From NCBI GenBank assembly GCA_963693285.1, contig OY848918.1:13266263-13330262 (forward strand): DNA of 64,000 nucleotides. Reading direction: 5' to 3'. The notes beneath the pieces were generated by a model. The model had not been told where the DNA came from and did not search any database. It saw nothing but the letters and a program-made list of their open reading frames with translations. The stretch comes from Xestospongia muta (Eukaryota > Porifera > Demospongiae > Haplosclerida > Petrosiidae). Position numbers and translations under genes: made by a program. Shown piece after piece: positions 33,601 to 45,500 of this stretch (its first letter is position 1; each line of letters begins with the position of its first letter).

Positions 33601-34708
33601 GATATACCTGAACCAATAATATTGTCTTCAGTTACTGGTGATTACAATGTAGGCAGCAACCTGTCTGTTCTATGTACTATTGACATTATTGATAATCTAG
33701 TCAATGTCAGTGTTAATTCTAGCATTGTGAAAGTTGAAGAACGTTCAAGAGTAACACTAGTTGATAATACTTTATCAGACAATATCACATTATATTTATT
33801 ATATGCACCATTAAAAGCATCCCATAGTGGCATATATGAGTGTCAAGTGATGCTTGTCCAGTCATCAATCAACTATGAAGCTGTATATAAATGTACATTT
33901 AATGTGAATGTAACAAGTAAGTGCATTATGGATGTAATAGGTGATCAGGTTGTTACAGTACTTTATAAACTGAGCTATTGTTTGAATTCATGTTTCTCAC
34001 TGTAGTCCCACCACCTGATATTATAGTGTCTATTGAACCATCTGCATGATGCTGGTATACTGATTGAAGGCACATACATTGACTTAGTTTGTATTCCTCT
34101 TAGTGGGGGTATCAGTGATGTCTCCATTAATGTCACTATCACTTGGATTCGTAATGAAAATGTTTTAACTAATTCAACTGAATACACTATAACTAAAACT
34201 TCAGAGCCATATGGTAGCACTCTTCGCATTGAAGAGTTGCAATTCAACAGAGATAGTTTAGCCAACTATATATGCACGGTCAAAATATATGACAATCTTT
34301 ATATTACTGGTAATGAAAATAGTTCAAACATTACTTTATTGGTGAAAGGTAAATATTATCACTTATTAATTTACAGTCTTACTCTATATAGATTTTACAT
34401 CTAATGATGTTAAACATCTTTCACTTACTCAAACCCACCTATTGCTGGAGATCAGTTCATAATGACTTGTAATGTATCAGTGCCAATGAGATTGGCCCAT
34501 GTGCCCAGTAGTATCACTTGGGAATCTGAAATGATGCATGCTTTGACAGGAGTAGTAGGAAATATCACCAGAAATGGCAATATATTCTTACTCTCTCTCA
34601 CTTTTGATCAACTAACAACTGATGATGCGATTCCATATTATTGTAATGTGGACTTTCAAGATTTTAGTGTCAGTAGCAGTGACGCTATCACTCTAATAAT
34701 TAAAAGTA
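33601..34708 (+). pseudogene. Three-Ig-domain gene remnant
   Basis: Three consecutive exons, each one Ig-like domain bounded by phase-1 introns, as is usual for extracellular Ig modules. Domain 1 (33601-33916) has VLCTI and SGIYECQV. Domain 2 (about 34012-34347) has LVCIP, ITWIRN and ANYICTV. Domain 3 (34392-34708) has IMTCNV, ITWESE and PYYCNV. All carry N-glycosylation sequons. Domain 2's frame is broken at about 34041-34049 (in-frame TGA, frame resumes +1) and domain 3's at about 34425-34440. No signal-peptide exon, transmembrane exon or cytoplasmic tail is found on either side. It was probably part of a sponge-type Ig receptor or adhesion protein, now dead and truncated. The frameshifts could be assembly errors, but the missing ends argue for decay. 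Confidence 0.75.
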
Positions 34709-34741
34709 TGATATATGCATCAAATTCATTAATAGCATTTA

Positions 34742-35955
34742 TATTGTAGCAACCATATCCTCAGTGAATACTGTCATTTTCAAATACATATGTAGGGCAA
34801 ACACGTGACAGCATGGCATCATTAAAGTCCTTTTGAAAGAACAAAAACAAGTATTATCAATCACATTCACTTGATGTATATTGCTTTCATTAACAGTGAG
34901 AAAGTACTGGTTAACATTCTCAGCTGAAATCTGGTATTTCACTGTCTGTGCCAATTGAAGTTGTTGTGACATCAAGTTAGAAGCATAATGTGTATATACA
35001 GATCGAATGTTATGTACACCAGGAATGTCAGTGTCAGCTAAATTAACAGTGGTACTGAATTCTTCCATAAAGACACAATGATTGAATTCAGAGGCTGATA
35101 TATCTGAAAATCTAAGTAGGTTTTGAAAAATTTTGGTGAGATTAGATGATCTTTGTGTTAAATGTTTAGGTTTCTAATTATGAGATTCTAACCAGTTGTT
35201 AGTTGTGTATTATTCTATAATGTCACCTCTAGTGCTTCAAGAAGAAGCGTGCATCTTTAGAGTTGCCATGTGTCTCATTTTTCATCCTCGTCTTTAAATT
35301 ATAAATGTCTTTCAAAGTTACAAACTTTCCATACTTCTTTTCAATCATCTCTTTTACGGGTTTTGTGTTTGGTCATAAACTTAAAACTTCTTTCACAGCA
35401 AGGGCAGTCTCACCATTCAGTTTTTGGCTAGATGGATAATGCACCATGAGATCAGAACCAATACGATGATTTTGTTTAAAATTGCTAACTTTGACAACAA
35501 GTTTTTTTACAAACCCTATAAATAAGAATAAATAAAATAAGAATATGGTATAATTCAGTAGATAAAAAAACAATCAAATAATTTATGGTGCTAATTCTAC
35601 AAAATTAATATTGACTTACTTGTCATATGACAAAGTCAGCATTGCCTGGCAACCTTTATTGAATCTTCAAAGGCTTTTATGAATACTCTTCCCACAACTA
35701 GGTCTAGGTTCACCATAATGTACACAGCGAACACTCATAAGTGTAAGGAATCTTTATGCAATCAATAGCTAGAGATGAGTTTGATGCATTTATCAACCTC
35801 TTGTTATAGTGCTCCGCCTTTTCACTGTTATAAACACGAAAAGGGTGATTTTGTTCCTTCTTCAATCTCTCTAGGTCGCACAATAAGTCCTTCAAGTCAT
35901 CAAAGCACGTACAAACACTCAGCAATTTCTTAACAGCTGTCATTCTGCTTCTCAA
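34742..35955 (-). pseudogene. SWIM zinc-finger, MULE-transposase-related (ZSWIM1/3-like) gene, decayed
   Basis: Three parts in gene order on the minus strand. At about 35700-35955 is a FAR1/ZSWIM-like N-terminal part with a SEKAEHYNKRL segment and then, in another frame, CVHYGEPRPSCG and KGCQAMLTLSY; that change is a frameshift near 35740, followed by a TGA. At about 35170-35480 is a middle part (HYPSSQKLNGETA, then KYGKFVTLKDIYNLK in the same strand) split by stops. At 34742-35068 is the SWIM finger CFC...CCHVFALHMYL, fitting CxCx(n)CxH. ZSWIM1/3 genes derive from MuDR-type transposases. Whether this was a host gene or a transposon copy is undecided. The catalytic DDE region is not visible. 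Confidence 0.7.
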
Positions 35956-36054
35956 AGGTGTGGTTTATAGGTGGAGACTTCTGAACGGTGGCAGATCGGT
36001 GACAGTAGCATTTCAGTTGTTCATCGTGCCACGAGCAAATTAGTGGCTCTATGC

Positions 36055-36074
36055 GCCACCGAATTTTCGGTGGC
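36055..36074. repeat. Perfect short palindrome
   Basis: GCCACCGAATTTTCGGTGGC: 9-base arms around TT, locally GC-rich. It lies upstream of the SWIM-gene remnant; function unknown. Confidence 0.6.
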
Positions 36075-36520
36075 AAGAGCATCGGCCTAATCATTATAGA
36101 AATTGGAAACAATTGCATCTTTTCTGGAGTCATGTTGAGCATTTAGTTCATTCAGCTCAGGTTTGATGAGCTATTCTTTTATTGTCTTCTTTATTCATCT
36201 CCACAAATAGTACATATACTATTCGTATTTGTTGGAACAATTTTAATGTTATATTTGATTACTTCCTTTCTTTACTCAGTTAGCATATGTAATTATTTGT
36301 TCTAACAAGTCAAAATGTTCCTAAAGATCCAAATATGTATATAATAACACAAAAATCAGCCAAAAATAAACATTAACATTATTATATAGTTATGTTTGTG
36401 TAAATAATTATTTCAGCATATTTTAAAACTAGAGTTCAGCATATACAAAAACTTAATTGCAGTCAGTACATTATACTAGCTACATCACTGAAATTCTTTT
36501 TTTACAAACTCATTAAACTA

Positions 36521-36526
36521 CTTTTA
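36521..36526 (-). promoter_or_regulatory. Poly(A) signal of RNF213-like copy 2
   Basis: AATAAA on the minus strand, 10 bases after the stop codon at 36536-36538. Suitably placed for 3'-end formation of the giant gene. Confidence 0.5.
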
Positions 36527-36535
36527 TTATATAAA

Positions 36536-39500
36536 CTAATGCCTTGTTTTCTTAATATCATCTTGAAGGCAGACAATCTGTTTCCATGTAGCTGCTACTT
36601 GGCCTAGAGTAATATCAGGTGGTAACAAATCCAATGAACTGGCAATTGACTCAAATTTGATTTGTTTGGCATACTGAAGAAGTACATCTTTCAACCTATT
36701 GTTCATAATTATTAATATAAATTATTAATACAATCATTACTTACGGTATTTTTGCTTCTTTTACATCACACAATTGAACATACGTTTGAATAAATTCGTA
36801 CATCACTTCCAACAAGTTGTCCAATAATGACATCTTACTGACGGCCTTTTCAAGGGATAGCCTTTGGTCTTGAGACTTGTTAGTCTAAAAGTAGTAATAT
36901 ATAAACATATCACATTAAATAAACTTAACCTTTAAAGCATTATCAAATTTTGGCCGTAAGACAGAAAATGGATTCTACATATAATAAAATTGATAAAATG
37001 ATTAATGTCAAGTCTGTGATATTATACCATCTTGTTGCGAACTTTAATCTTTGCCTGTTCAATGTTAAGAAGCTTCCATAATGAAACAATGTGTTCAAGA
37101 CAGCAATAGTCTGCAATCTGATAAGGAAAATAGAATAAGAACCAATGCACCTCAATTATTTCCTGAATAATTTAACAAAGCAATGACAACTATATGCTTA
37201 CCTTCTTGTTTCTCAATTTTCCAAACATTCGCAATTCAATTTCTATATAATCTCTTATTTTCCTTTTTGGATCTTCTTTTCCGTGTAAAAACCTCATCAC
37301 TGTTTCAACTAAATCACACACTTTAGTTATATCTGATATTGTTTTTAGTTCTGTCAAAATTTCTGGCTTAGCTTGAGAAGGCAATGGTTGCTAGAATAAC
37401 ATTGAATAAAAACAACATAGTTTTGTGTTTTAAGTATTTGTTATACCTGTGGAATATTCTTTTTGACTGATGCAATTGTTTGAGTATTATATATCTGACT
37501 CTGCCAAGTCACTTGAGGAATTTCTAAGGAATGTGTAATAATGCGCTTTCCAAGTACAAATCGTTGCACTAAATCTCTTTCCAATCCATCAAGATTGTAC
37601 TCAATTTTAACATTGCCTGAAGAAACAGTGTAGGTGCTATGAACACATAATAGGTTAATAAATTCATTAGTGCAACTGATTAAGTGAGACTGATCTATTT
37701 TTAGCAAATGAACTTCAGGAGATTTCCAAAGCCACTTTCTAAAATATTCAGTAAAACAATTATTAAAAAATTAAGGTGTACCTTTTCAAGGATTTTTCAA
37801 CAAATTCACGACATTGTCTAATAAACCTGTTGTGTGTTATAATGAGATGATCCATTAAGGCTGTTGTGATTACTCCAGGACCACTAGTTGTGGGTATTAT
37901 GAACTTCATTAACGTATCTTCAGTAATATCTTCTTGTAGATATTCATTTTTCATTGCCTTTAAACGATCTGAAAGCAAATATGATATTTCAGGCAATAAT
38001 TGTAGATATACCATAGTCATATAGTTCACAACGACACAAGTTCCATGCCTTATGAATTGATGTTAATAATTGATGACAATCTTCATTTAGCTGAGCATCT
38101 ACAGGAGTTATGTTTTAATGTGTGCTAATATAATGATTTAATATACCCAAATTAGCTTGATCAAGAAAGCTAGAGAAAGTCATATCTTCAATGACACTTC
38201 TTTTTTGAACATCCATTTGTTGAGTAATAAGTCCTTGAATCATTTTCTGCATATTTAATATGTCAGGTATCATTTGAGTAGCTTCCAAACTATGCATCTA
38301 AAAAAATAATAACAGAATACATTATATAATATAAATACTAACTTCAGAAAGAAACATATAAAGAACTGGATTAGTTTCTGCAAGTTTTAAATTGAAGAAC
38401 ATGTATCGAAATTGTTTTATAGTTGGTTCAGGATGGACTTGCCATAAGAACAGTTCTCCATTCAATGGAGCAATATATGTAGCAGCAAACAATTGGTTGC
38501 GATCTGTAATTTAATCATATTGATAAATTTTAAGTTACAAAGTTTCTTTTATAATAATGTGTAAGAATATGCTTGTTATATTTCGTTACTACAAGGCTAT
38601 TGTAGAGTGAAGCTAATGACTCTGAACTAAAATATCTGGAAATTATGATATAATATTAGCAGTAACTGACAATGCAATGAGTTAAATATAAATAACATAC
38701 CTTTGGTGCTTAGTATTTTCACTATCTGATTTATGGCCGAGTCAGGCTCCTACAAAAGATATAAAAAGTACATGGTAAACTCAGATAATATACTTCAAAA
38801 ATAGGTTTGACATAATTCTCATGAAAATGTTGCTCCCACTCAGTGCATTGATCATAAGAAGTCAGTTTATCATACTTGATTGCTCCTATTTTTTAGATAG
38901 ATGATTATGATACACAATGTTATCATTAAATCACTTGATTGTAAAATTTGTATTCCTTCTCCTTTTTGATTGATTTCTCTCAGAACACTATGAAATAATA
39001 ATGATACTTCATCAATGGAGTGTCCTGTAGCTTCAGAGAGCTGTGCAATATCATCATGTAGCTGATTCCAAAAATACATTGGAAGATCATCCGTTGGTGC
39101 TTTCCCATATAATAATTGATTGACATTCTAAATTATGTAAAATGTAAGAACTACAAAAATGACACACTTACCTTTCCACTACAAGCAGCCCACAGTAGAC
39201 ACGAATGAATAATGCTTCTAATAACAACACTAGTAACAGCAGGGACTTTTCCTAAGGGTATGTTTTTTTCTCTGAATGTAAAAGGTACATAGCCAAACTG
39301 TAGGATATCTGGATATTTTGTATTTCTGAATTAAGAAGGTAAATTAATTATCAATATATTCAGTGACAATTTTAAGCACCTTGTTGTCTTATCATCACAT
39401 TTGTTAATAATGTTACCACATTGTGGACAAGGGCACTCAATCTATAATCAAGTATAATTAAGTAGAAAAGAACAGTTACATATATTTACCATTTCAGATG

Positions 39501-42500
39501 TGTATTGGTGACCTTGTATACATTCTGCACTTGAAAAATAACAACAGTAATTACATAACTAATGCACCTCACCAGGAAAACCTTCTTCTTCAACAATTTT
39601 CTTTGAAGACTGTGCTTGTATAGGCATGGCTGGCAGCAGACAATCCTCAAAAAAGACATATAAACAACAATACAGTCTTATAAGAAAATACTTTTAAGAC
39701 TTCGGGAGAAACAATTAAATTGGAAAAGAATTTAAGTGTAGTCCTTCGATTTGCTAGAACCGTAATAACTGAATGTATAACAAACATTCTGTATGTAGTG
39801 ACTTCAGCAGTGTCTTCTTGTCTTGCTTGCATTGCACAAAAGCACTGACATTGTTTGTTTTGAAGCAAAGCTTCTACAATCCTTAATATCTTGACAAAAC
39901 AAAATAATTACATTAAGATAATCAATCTCACATATAAATCTAATCATTATTGTTGTTACACACATAAACATAAAACCCATAACAAACCAAATAAAACCCA
40001 AAACAAAACAAAAGAAATCAAACTAAAGTATCAGTATAAACAATATTAAGCAACTTAACAAAAACTAGTGTTGTAAATCTATCACACTTACTTCAGAATT
40101 ATTATGAAACAGTTTACACTTTTGTACAAAACCAGTTAAACGCTCAATAGTCTGTGTGTAATAGAACAAAAAAAAAACATCCCCAATACATGAAGTGAAC
40201 CTCTCACTTCAGGAGATAATTGTTTTGATGGGAGATCACTAACATAACTTAAACGAACTCGTTCCCATAATGCTAGAGTCAGTAGAACAATGTTACTTAC
40301 TTTCAGAGACTATAATTAAGCACAAGTTAAACATTAACTTAAAAATCAATTAATACCTCAATTTGTTTAGCTAGCTCATCAAAATCACCATTATTTGCTC
40401 TAGTAATTGCTGATCTAATGTTTTCATACACAGGATTATAGACTGCTCCTAGGTCCATGAATGGCTCCTGCAATGTAATATCATAGTATATATCATAGTA
40501 TTTGTTATGCTGTACATGTTGCTGCATCAATTATAGAAATACAGATGCATTCATGCACAAATTGGTAGCATACTTCGGGAAATATGTCATAAGGGAGAAC
40601 CCAATTAAATGAATCTTCATTAGATATTTCCAACAGTGTAGATACTCCAAATGTTCTAATAATATAACGTACAAGGTACCATAACGGTCCATCACAAGTT
40701 TGCTCATCATTGAGGGAGTCATTTTGAAGACACATTTCTGCTTCATGAAAAAAATAATGCACATCTTCATCACCACTTATTTCCAATTCTATGGGTTGAC
40801 TAATGACTGATTTTAATGTGTTGGCTAAAACATGAACAGATAACTTGATCTGTGCAACTCCCTGCAAATATTCAGATGAAGTTAGCTCATTACCATAGGT
40901 AAGTAAATTATTGTGGCCTTTTTGTAGCCATTCATCAGTTACAAAAGAAGTTTTAGCATTTCCAAATTCATCATAACAATCGTGGCATATTTGTGTCTAA
41001 GTCACAACATAGTACTGAGAAAATTAAGCATTGAGCAATACCTTAAAATTATTAGTGGCCAGGATTAGGAAGTCATGTTCTTTCATTTGTGAAATTTTGC
41101 TTTGTTTAACGTCCCATTTACTAATCCTGTCAAATATTTTGACAAGAGCATTCTTTGAAGTAGAGAATCTACAAGAAAAGCAAAATGAAAGAATGTATAA
41201 TATAAATTTCTTGTTCTAACTCTTGGCATAGAATTAGCTTTATTACAAAGGACTGCAAATAACTTAAATGTTCAAGATGATTTTGAACAAATGTGGTTAA
41301 TTTTTCATCCTTAGGTGGTTCACCAGGAACAAAAAATACAGAATCAATTAAGACATCAATTAACTCTTGATTGACATCAACACAAATGGTGGATAACAAG
41401 TCTAAGAAAAATGACCAGCAACTCTTACGAATAGGATCTTGCTGATTCCTGGGTCTGAATGGAGTAAAAATGATAAAAAATTCAAAAATTATATTCTCAT
41501 GATGTTTTCTTATACAATTTTGGAAGTCCTTTTCCCACTGAATTTAACAAAACAGCAACAGTTCTTAATGTGTTTGGCGTTTGAAACTCATCACCCTTCT
41601 CCATATACTATGTAGAAAGCAATAAATTTTGCATTGTATAAAATGTCATTGTACCTTTTCAATCCGCCTGGCAAAGAAAATTAACTCCTTTTCATTATTT
41701 AAAACAACATATTCAAAAAACATTTTCATCACACAAATCCATTGCCATTTCAATCTAATAAAAGAAATTTTCTATACAAAATTTCAATATTAGTTCTTAC
41801 AATAATGGTCCTGGTATATGATGTTGGAGTTCCTTAACAACTTCACTAATGGTTTCATGTAACTCATATAACTTCTGTATCCATCCTTTTAGTGCACTTG
41901 ATCCATTATAAAGAGGAGTCTTAACATCAAAGTAATGGCTATTCAACACTTCTTTGACAGTTTCAACTACTAGAATCTACAACATATAAAAATATAAATC
42001 TATGTACTTTGGCAATTAACTACAGACTTTTATTTCAGGGGTAGACGTAAAGTTATTTTTCAAATCATTGATTATACTAGGCATTTGGGACACTAGGTTT
42101 GAGAACATGTTAAAATAAGACTTGTTCTCAAAATAAATTTGATGAATAGCAAAAATTATCTGTAACAGCATTGCTTGATTGAAGTTGCCAATCTCTTCAA
42201 TAGCCTTATTTTGTACACACTCATGTAATATCTAGAAAATGAAATTAAATTGTAAGAAAAAAACCCAGTTATTACAACCTCATAGTAACCATCATTTGGA
42301 GATTGTAGTTTAGGAAAAACAATATGAACAAAGTCATGAATATATCTTTCAGCTAGTCTCCCAATTGTTGAATTTGAGAGACCATTAAAACAATGGCTCA
42401 GATTTGTATCTACCAGAGCTGTTAGCACAGCATCAAAGTCTGTAACAATAAGAAAATTTAAGAATAATGAAATATATAATATTCATACTAGCATTGGTTT

Positions 42501-45500
42501 GTTTACCTGGTGAAGTGTCTTCTCTATCCTTAATAATTTTAAAAACAAAGAATGAAAATGGAAATCGGCATTGAAAAGTGTTCTTGGTGATCACTGTTTC
42601 TTCCTCTAATGATCCTACAGTTTCAAACAAATGCTGACTAAGATGAGGCAATGAATATATATCCAGCCACAATTTAGTGATGTCATGATCACCCTGAATA
42701 AGCAATTCCAAGTTAGAATTTCTGTCAGCAAAGGAAACAATATTTCCTAAAACTGGAATGACGAGTTTGTCAAACTTTCGAATGAGTGCATTTAAAAATG
42801 TTCCTGCTTCTTGTAATCTCTGTAAGTTAGTAGCTTCATGTACAATCCATTCCTGTGAATGAAAAGTTTTCTTTTGCAAAATTCTTTTGACAATTTTAAC
42901 AGTTAATAGGAAGAAAGATGGCTCATCTATAGGGAAAACAATAAAACACTGAAAGAGCATTTATATGTGTTAGTTAAAGAACCTGGAATTAAAAAGCTTG
43001 GTTCTTTTGGGATTACTTTCATAAGACGCTCAAGTCGTCCAGGTTCACTTTGGTATGGTGATTGTGAAACTGCATCACATATATACAGATGCATTCGCAT
43101 GCAAAGATTTAGAATGTTTGATGAGCCAAAGCTTGAAATTGGCTTTAATTTAAAAGGTTCATTAATAATTACATCCATAGTTGACAATTGCAAAGTTGAT
43201 ATTTCAGGAACTGTACTGTCTTCATGGAAATAAAACTCACTTATCAGCTGACTGTCTCTACAGACAAGATCAGCAAGTGATATTGAAGGTAAGATGTCAT
43301 CAACATGATAGCAAAGCCAAGGCTGTTCTTGGAAGCTAACAAAATTAGATTTGGAACATTTCTTGGGCAGATGTATTAATAAAACAAAAGATGTTGAACT
43401 TGACTGATCTGCCTCTGCAAGCTTATCAACAAGTCGGTATCGGCAGCAAGAAATGAGGTTTCCATTTTCGTTTCCACTCTCACATTCAAATATGATGAGG
43501 TAGTCATCATATAGTCCCTTTTCTAACGCAATACTACACATTATTCATACAAATGAAACACTTAGTTAAATGATCACTTACTCAATACTGCTTAAAAAGT
43601 CTTGTTCAGTCTGGAAAGCTTCTAAATGGACCCGATTAACTTGTTCATGAGTCATTCCTATCTTTTCTGCTAGAATATGAACTTCATCTTGCGATAATGT
43701 TGAGGCATGAGTTGTAACCTAAAAGAGTTTTTAAAAATTAATGGTAGTTGATTTCTATAAATTGTAATTTACTTGTAGTAATAATGTCTTCCCATATGAT
43801 GGTTCTATTCGAGATATTAACTCTGCTAAAGATGAATGCTCCTGCTGTATAAAGTAAATTCCCTGTAAGTGGTTGTTATCTTTGTCATTTGCAACACGTC
43901 GCAAAATAGCATCAGGTGAAGCTATTTGCAATAATAGCCATTCACTCATTTTAAAAACCTAAACATAGTAATAATGTTTATTTAATTTAATGGAACATAT
44001 ACTTGTTCTTTCCAGGCTGGAGAGTCCTCTGAATATTCTGGATTATTGTTCTGAACTAAGATACTAGCTTGAAGTACTACAGCTGCTTTTGTGTCCTCAC
44101 TGTAGCCAATGAATGCATCATTTTTATCAAATCTAGAAAAAAATTAAATGTTATTATGGATTGTTTTGTTATAGTTTATTATGTTAAGATAAAGAAGGTA
44201 TATGTACCCATTGTTAGAGTCATCAAATGAATTGACCCATTTTTCCAAATCACTGCAAACAGCTCTTTGCCAATCTGTCAAAACTGTTTCTGTGTTGACA
44301 AAATGTTTTTCAAGGCGATTAATTAAAGGAATTGGAAATTCATCATAAACTTTGTCTTTCTCGGCAATTAAAACAAGTCTTTAAATAGAAAAATAATAGT
44401 AATAGATTTATTTTTCATGGACTAACTTGAACTGTTGATGAACTGTACATTTCATTCTGTTAGTCCTTAAACCCAAATCAACATACCTGTGCCCACCACT
44501 CTTTATATAATACTAAGAAAGAATAAAAGTAATTATGTGCAAATAGAAGGATACATGTTACCTGGTTTAATACATCATACAAACTTTCATAAAGATTTTC
44601 CAAGTTTAGTAGAATCACCATACGGCCTGTTTCCATACAAAGTCTGATTTCGCTAATATTTTGACACACCTATGTAAATGATATTGTGAAATTAGTACTA
44701 ACTATAGCTATGCATACCATAGCAAATTCACTATCCTTAGGGAAACTGCTACCAAATAATACATATGGCTCCATTGCTTGAGTACTTGAGAAGTTAGAAG
44801 TTTGCAAGCAGGATGAGGTTACTATATAATGTTTTAACACTTGAAGTGATGAATAATTGTCAGTAAGAAAAAGCAAGTAACGACTTTCCCTGAAATTAAA
44901 ATAACATTTGTTAACATTTGCGCATAATTATACCCATGATAAGTTATTTCCCTGTTAGTAAGACTCTCCTTAATTAAACCAAGAGGAGTACAATCAGGAT
45001 TCATCAATGTGTCATCCTATGATTACAGAGTTAATAAGCTAAGAATGAGCTATAGAAGTAAACACACTGAAACAAGTAGAGAAAATTCCTTCTTTCCATA
45101 TATGTGAGCAATAGAAGATTGATGATGACTACGGCACATCTGTATTGATGTTTTATCTGAAAATAATAAAAAATGATTCTTTAACACTTATATGTGCTAA
45201 GAATTACTTCTTGTCTCCACAATTGTAAACTGTGTTTTGTATTTTTGAGCAACCTAAACAAAATGTTCTCACTCCATTACAATATTATCCATTCAACTAA
45301 CCAAGACTACATCTCCATTTACATTTTGAGTCCCAATCCAAACATTGTTTGCATAAGCACTCTGAAATGCTATAGTCTTGTTCTCAATGTGGACAATAAA
45401 CTGAGCTGAAATTAAAATTTAGAATGAATATATAATAAATCACTAATTACCAAATACATATATTGGACTAATAATGATTTAAAATCATTCTATGACTAAA

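Noticed and set aside
40930..41000. ICHDCYDEF as a RING or other zinc finger in copy 2
   Set aside because: Only one C-x2-C pair, no following Cys/His ligands, and it lies downstream of where the RING should be.
42967..43233. Plus-strand 88-codon ORF within RNF213-like copy 2
   Set aside because: Reverse shadow of a conserved minus-strand exon.
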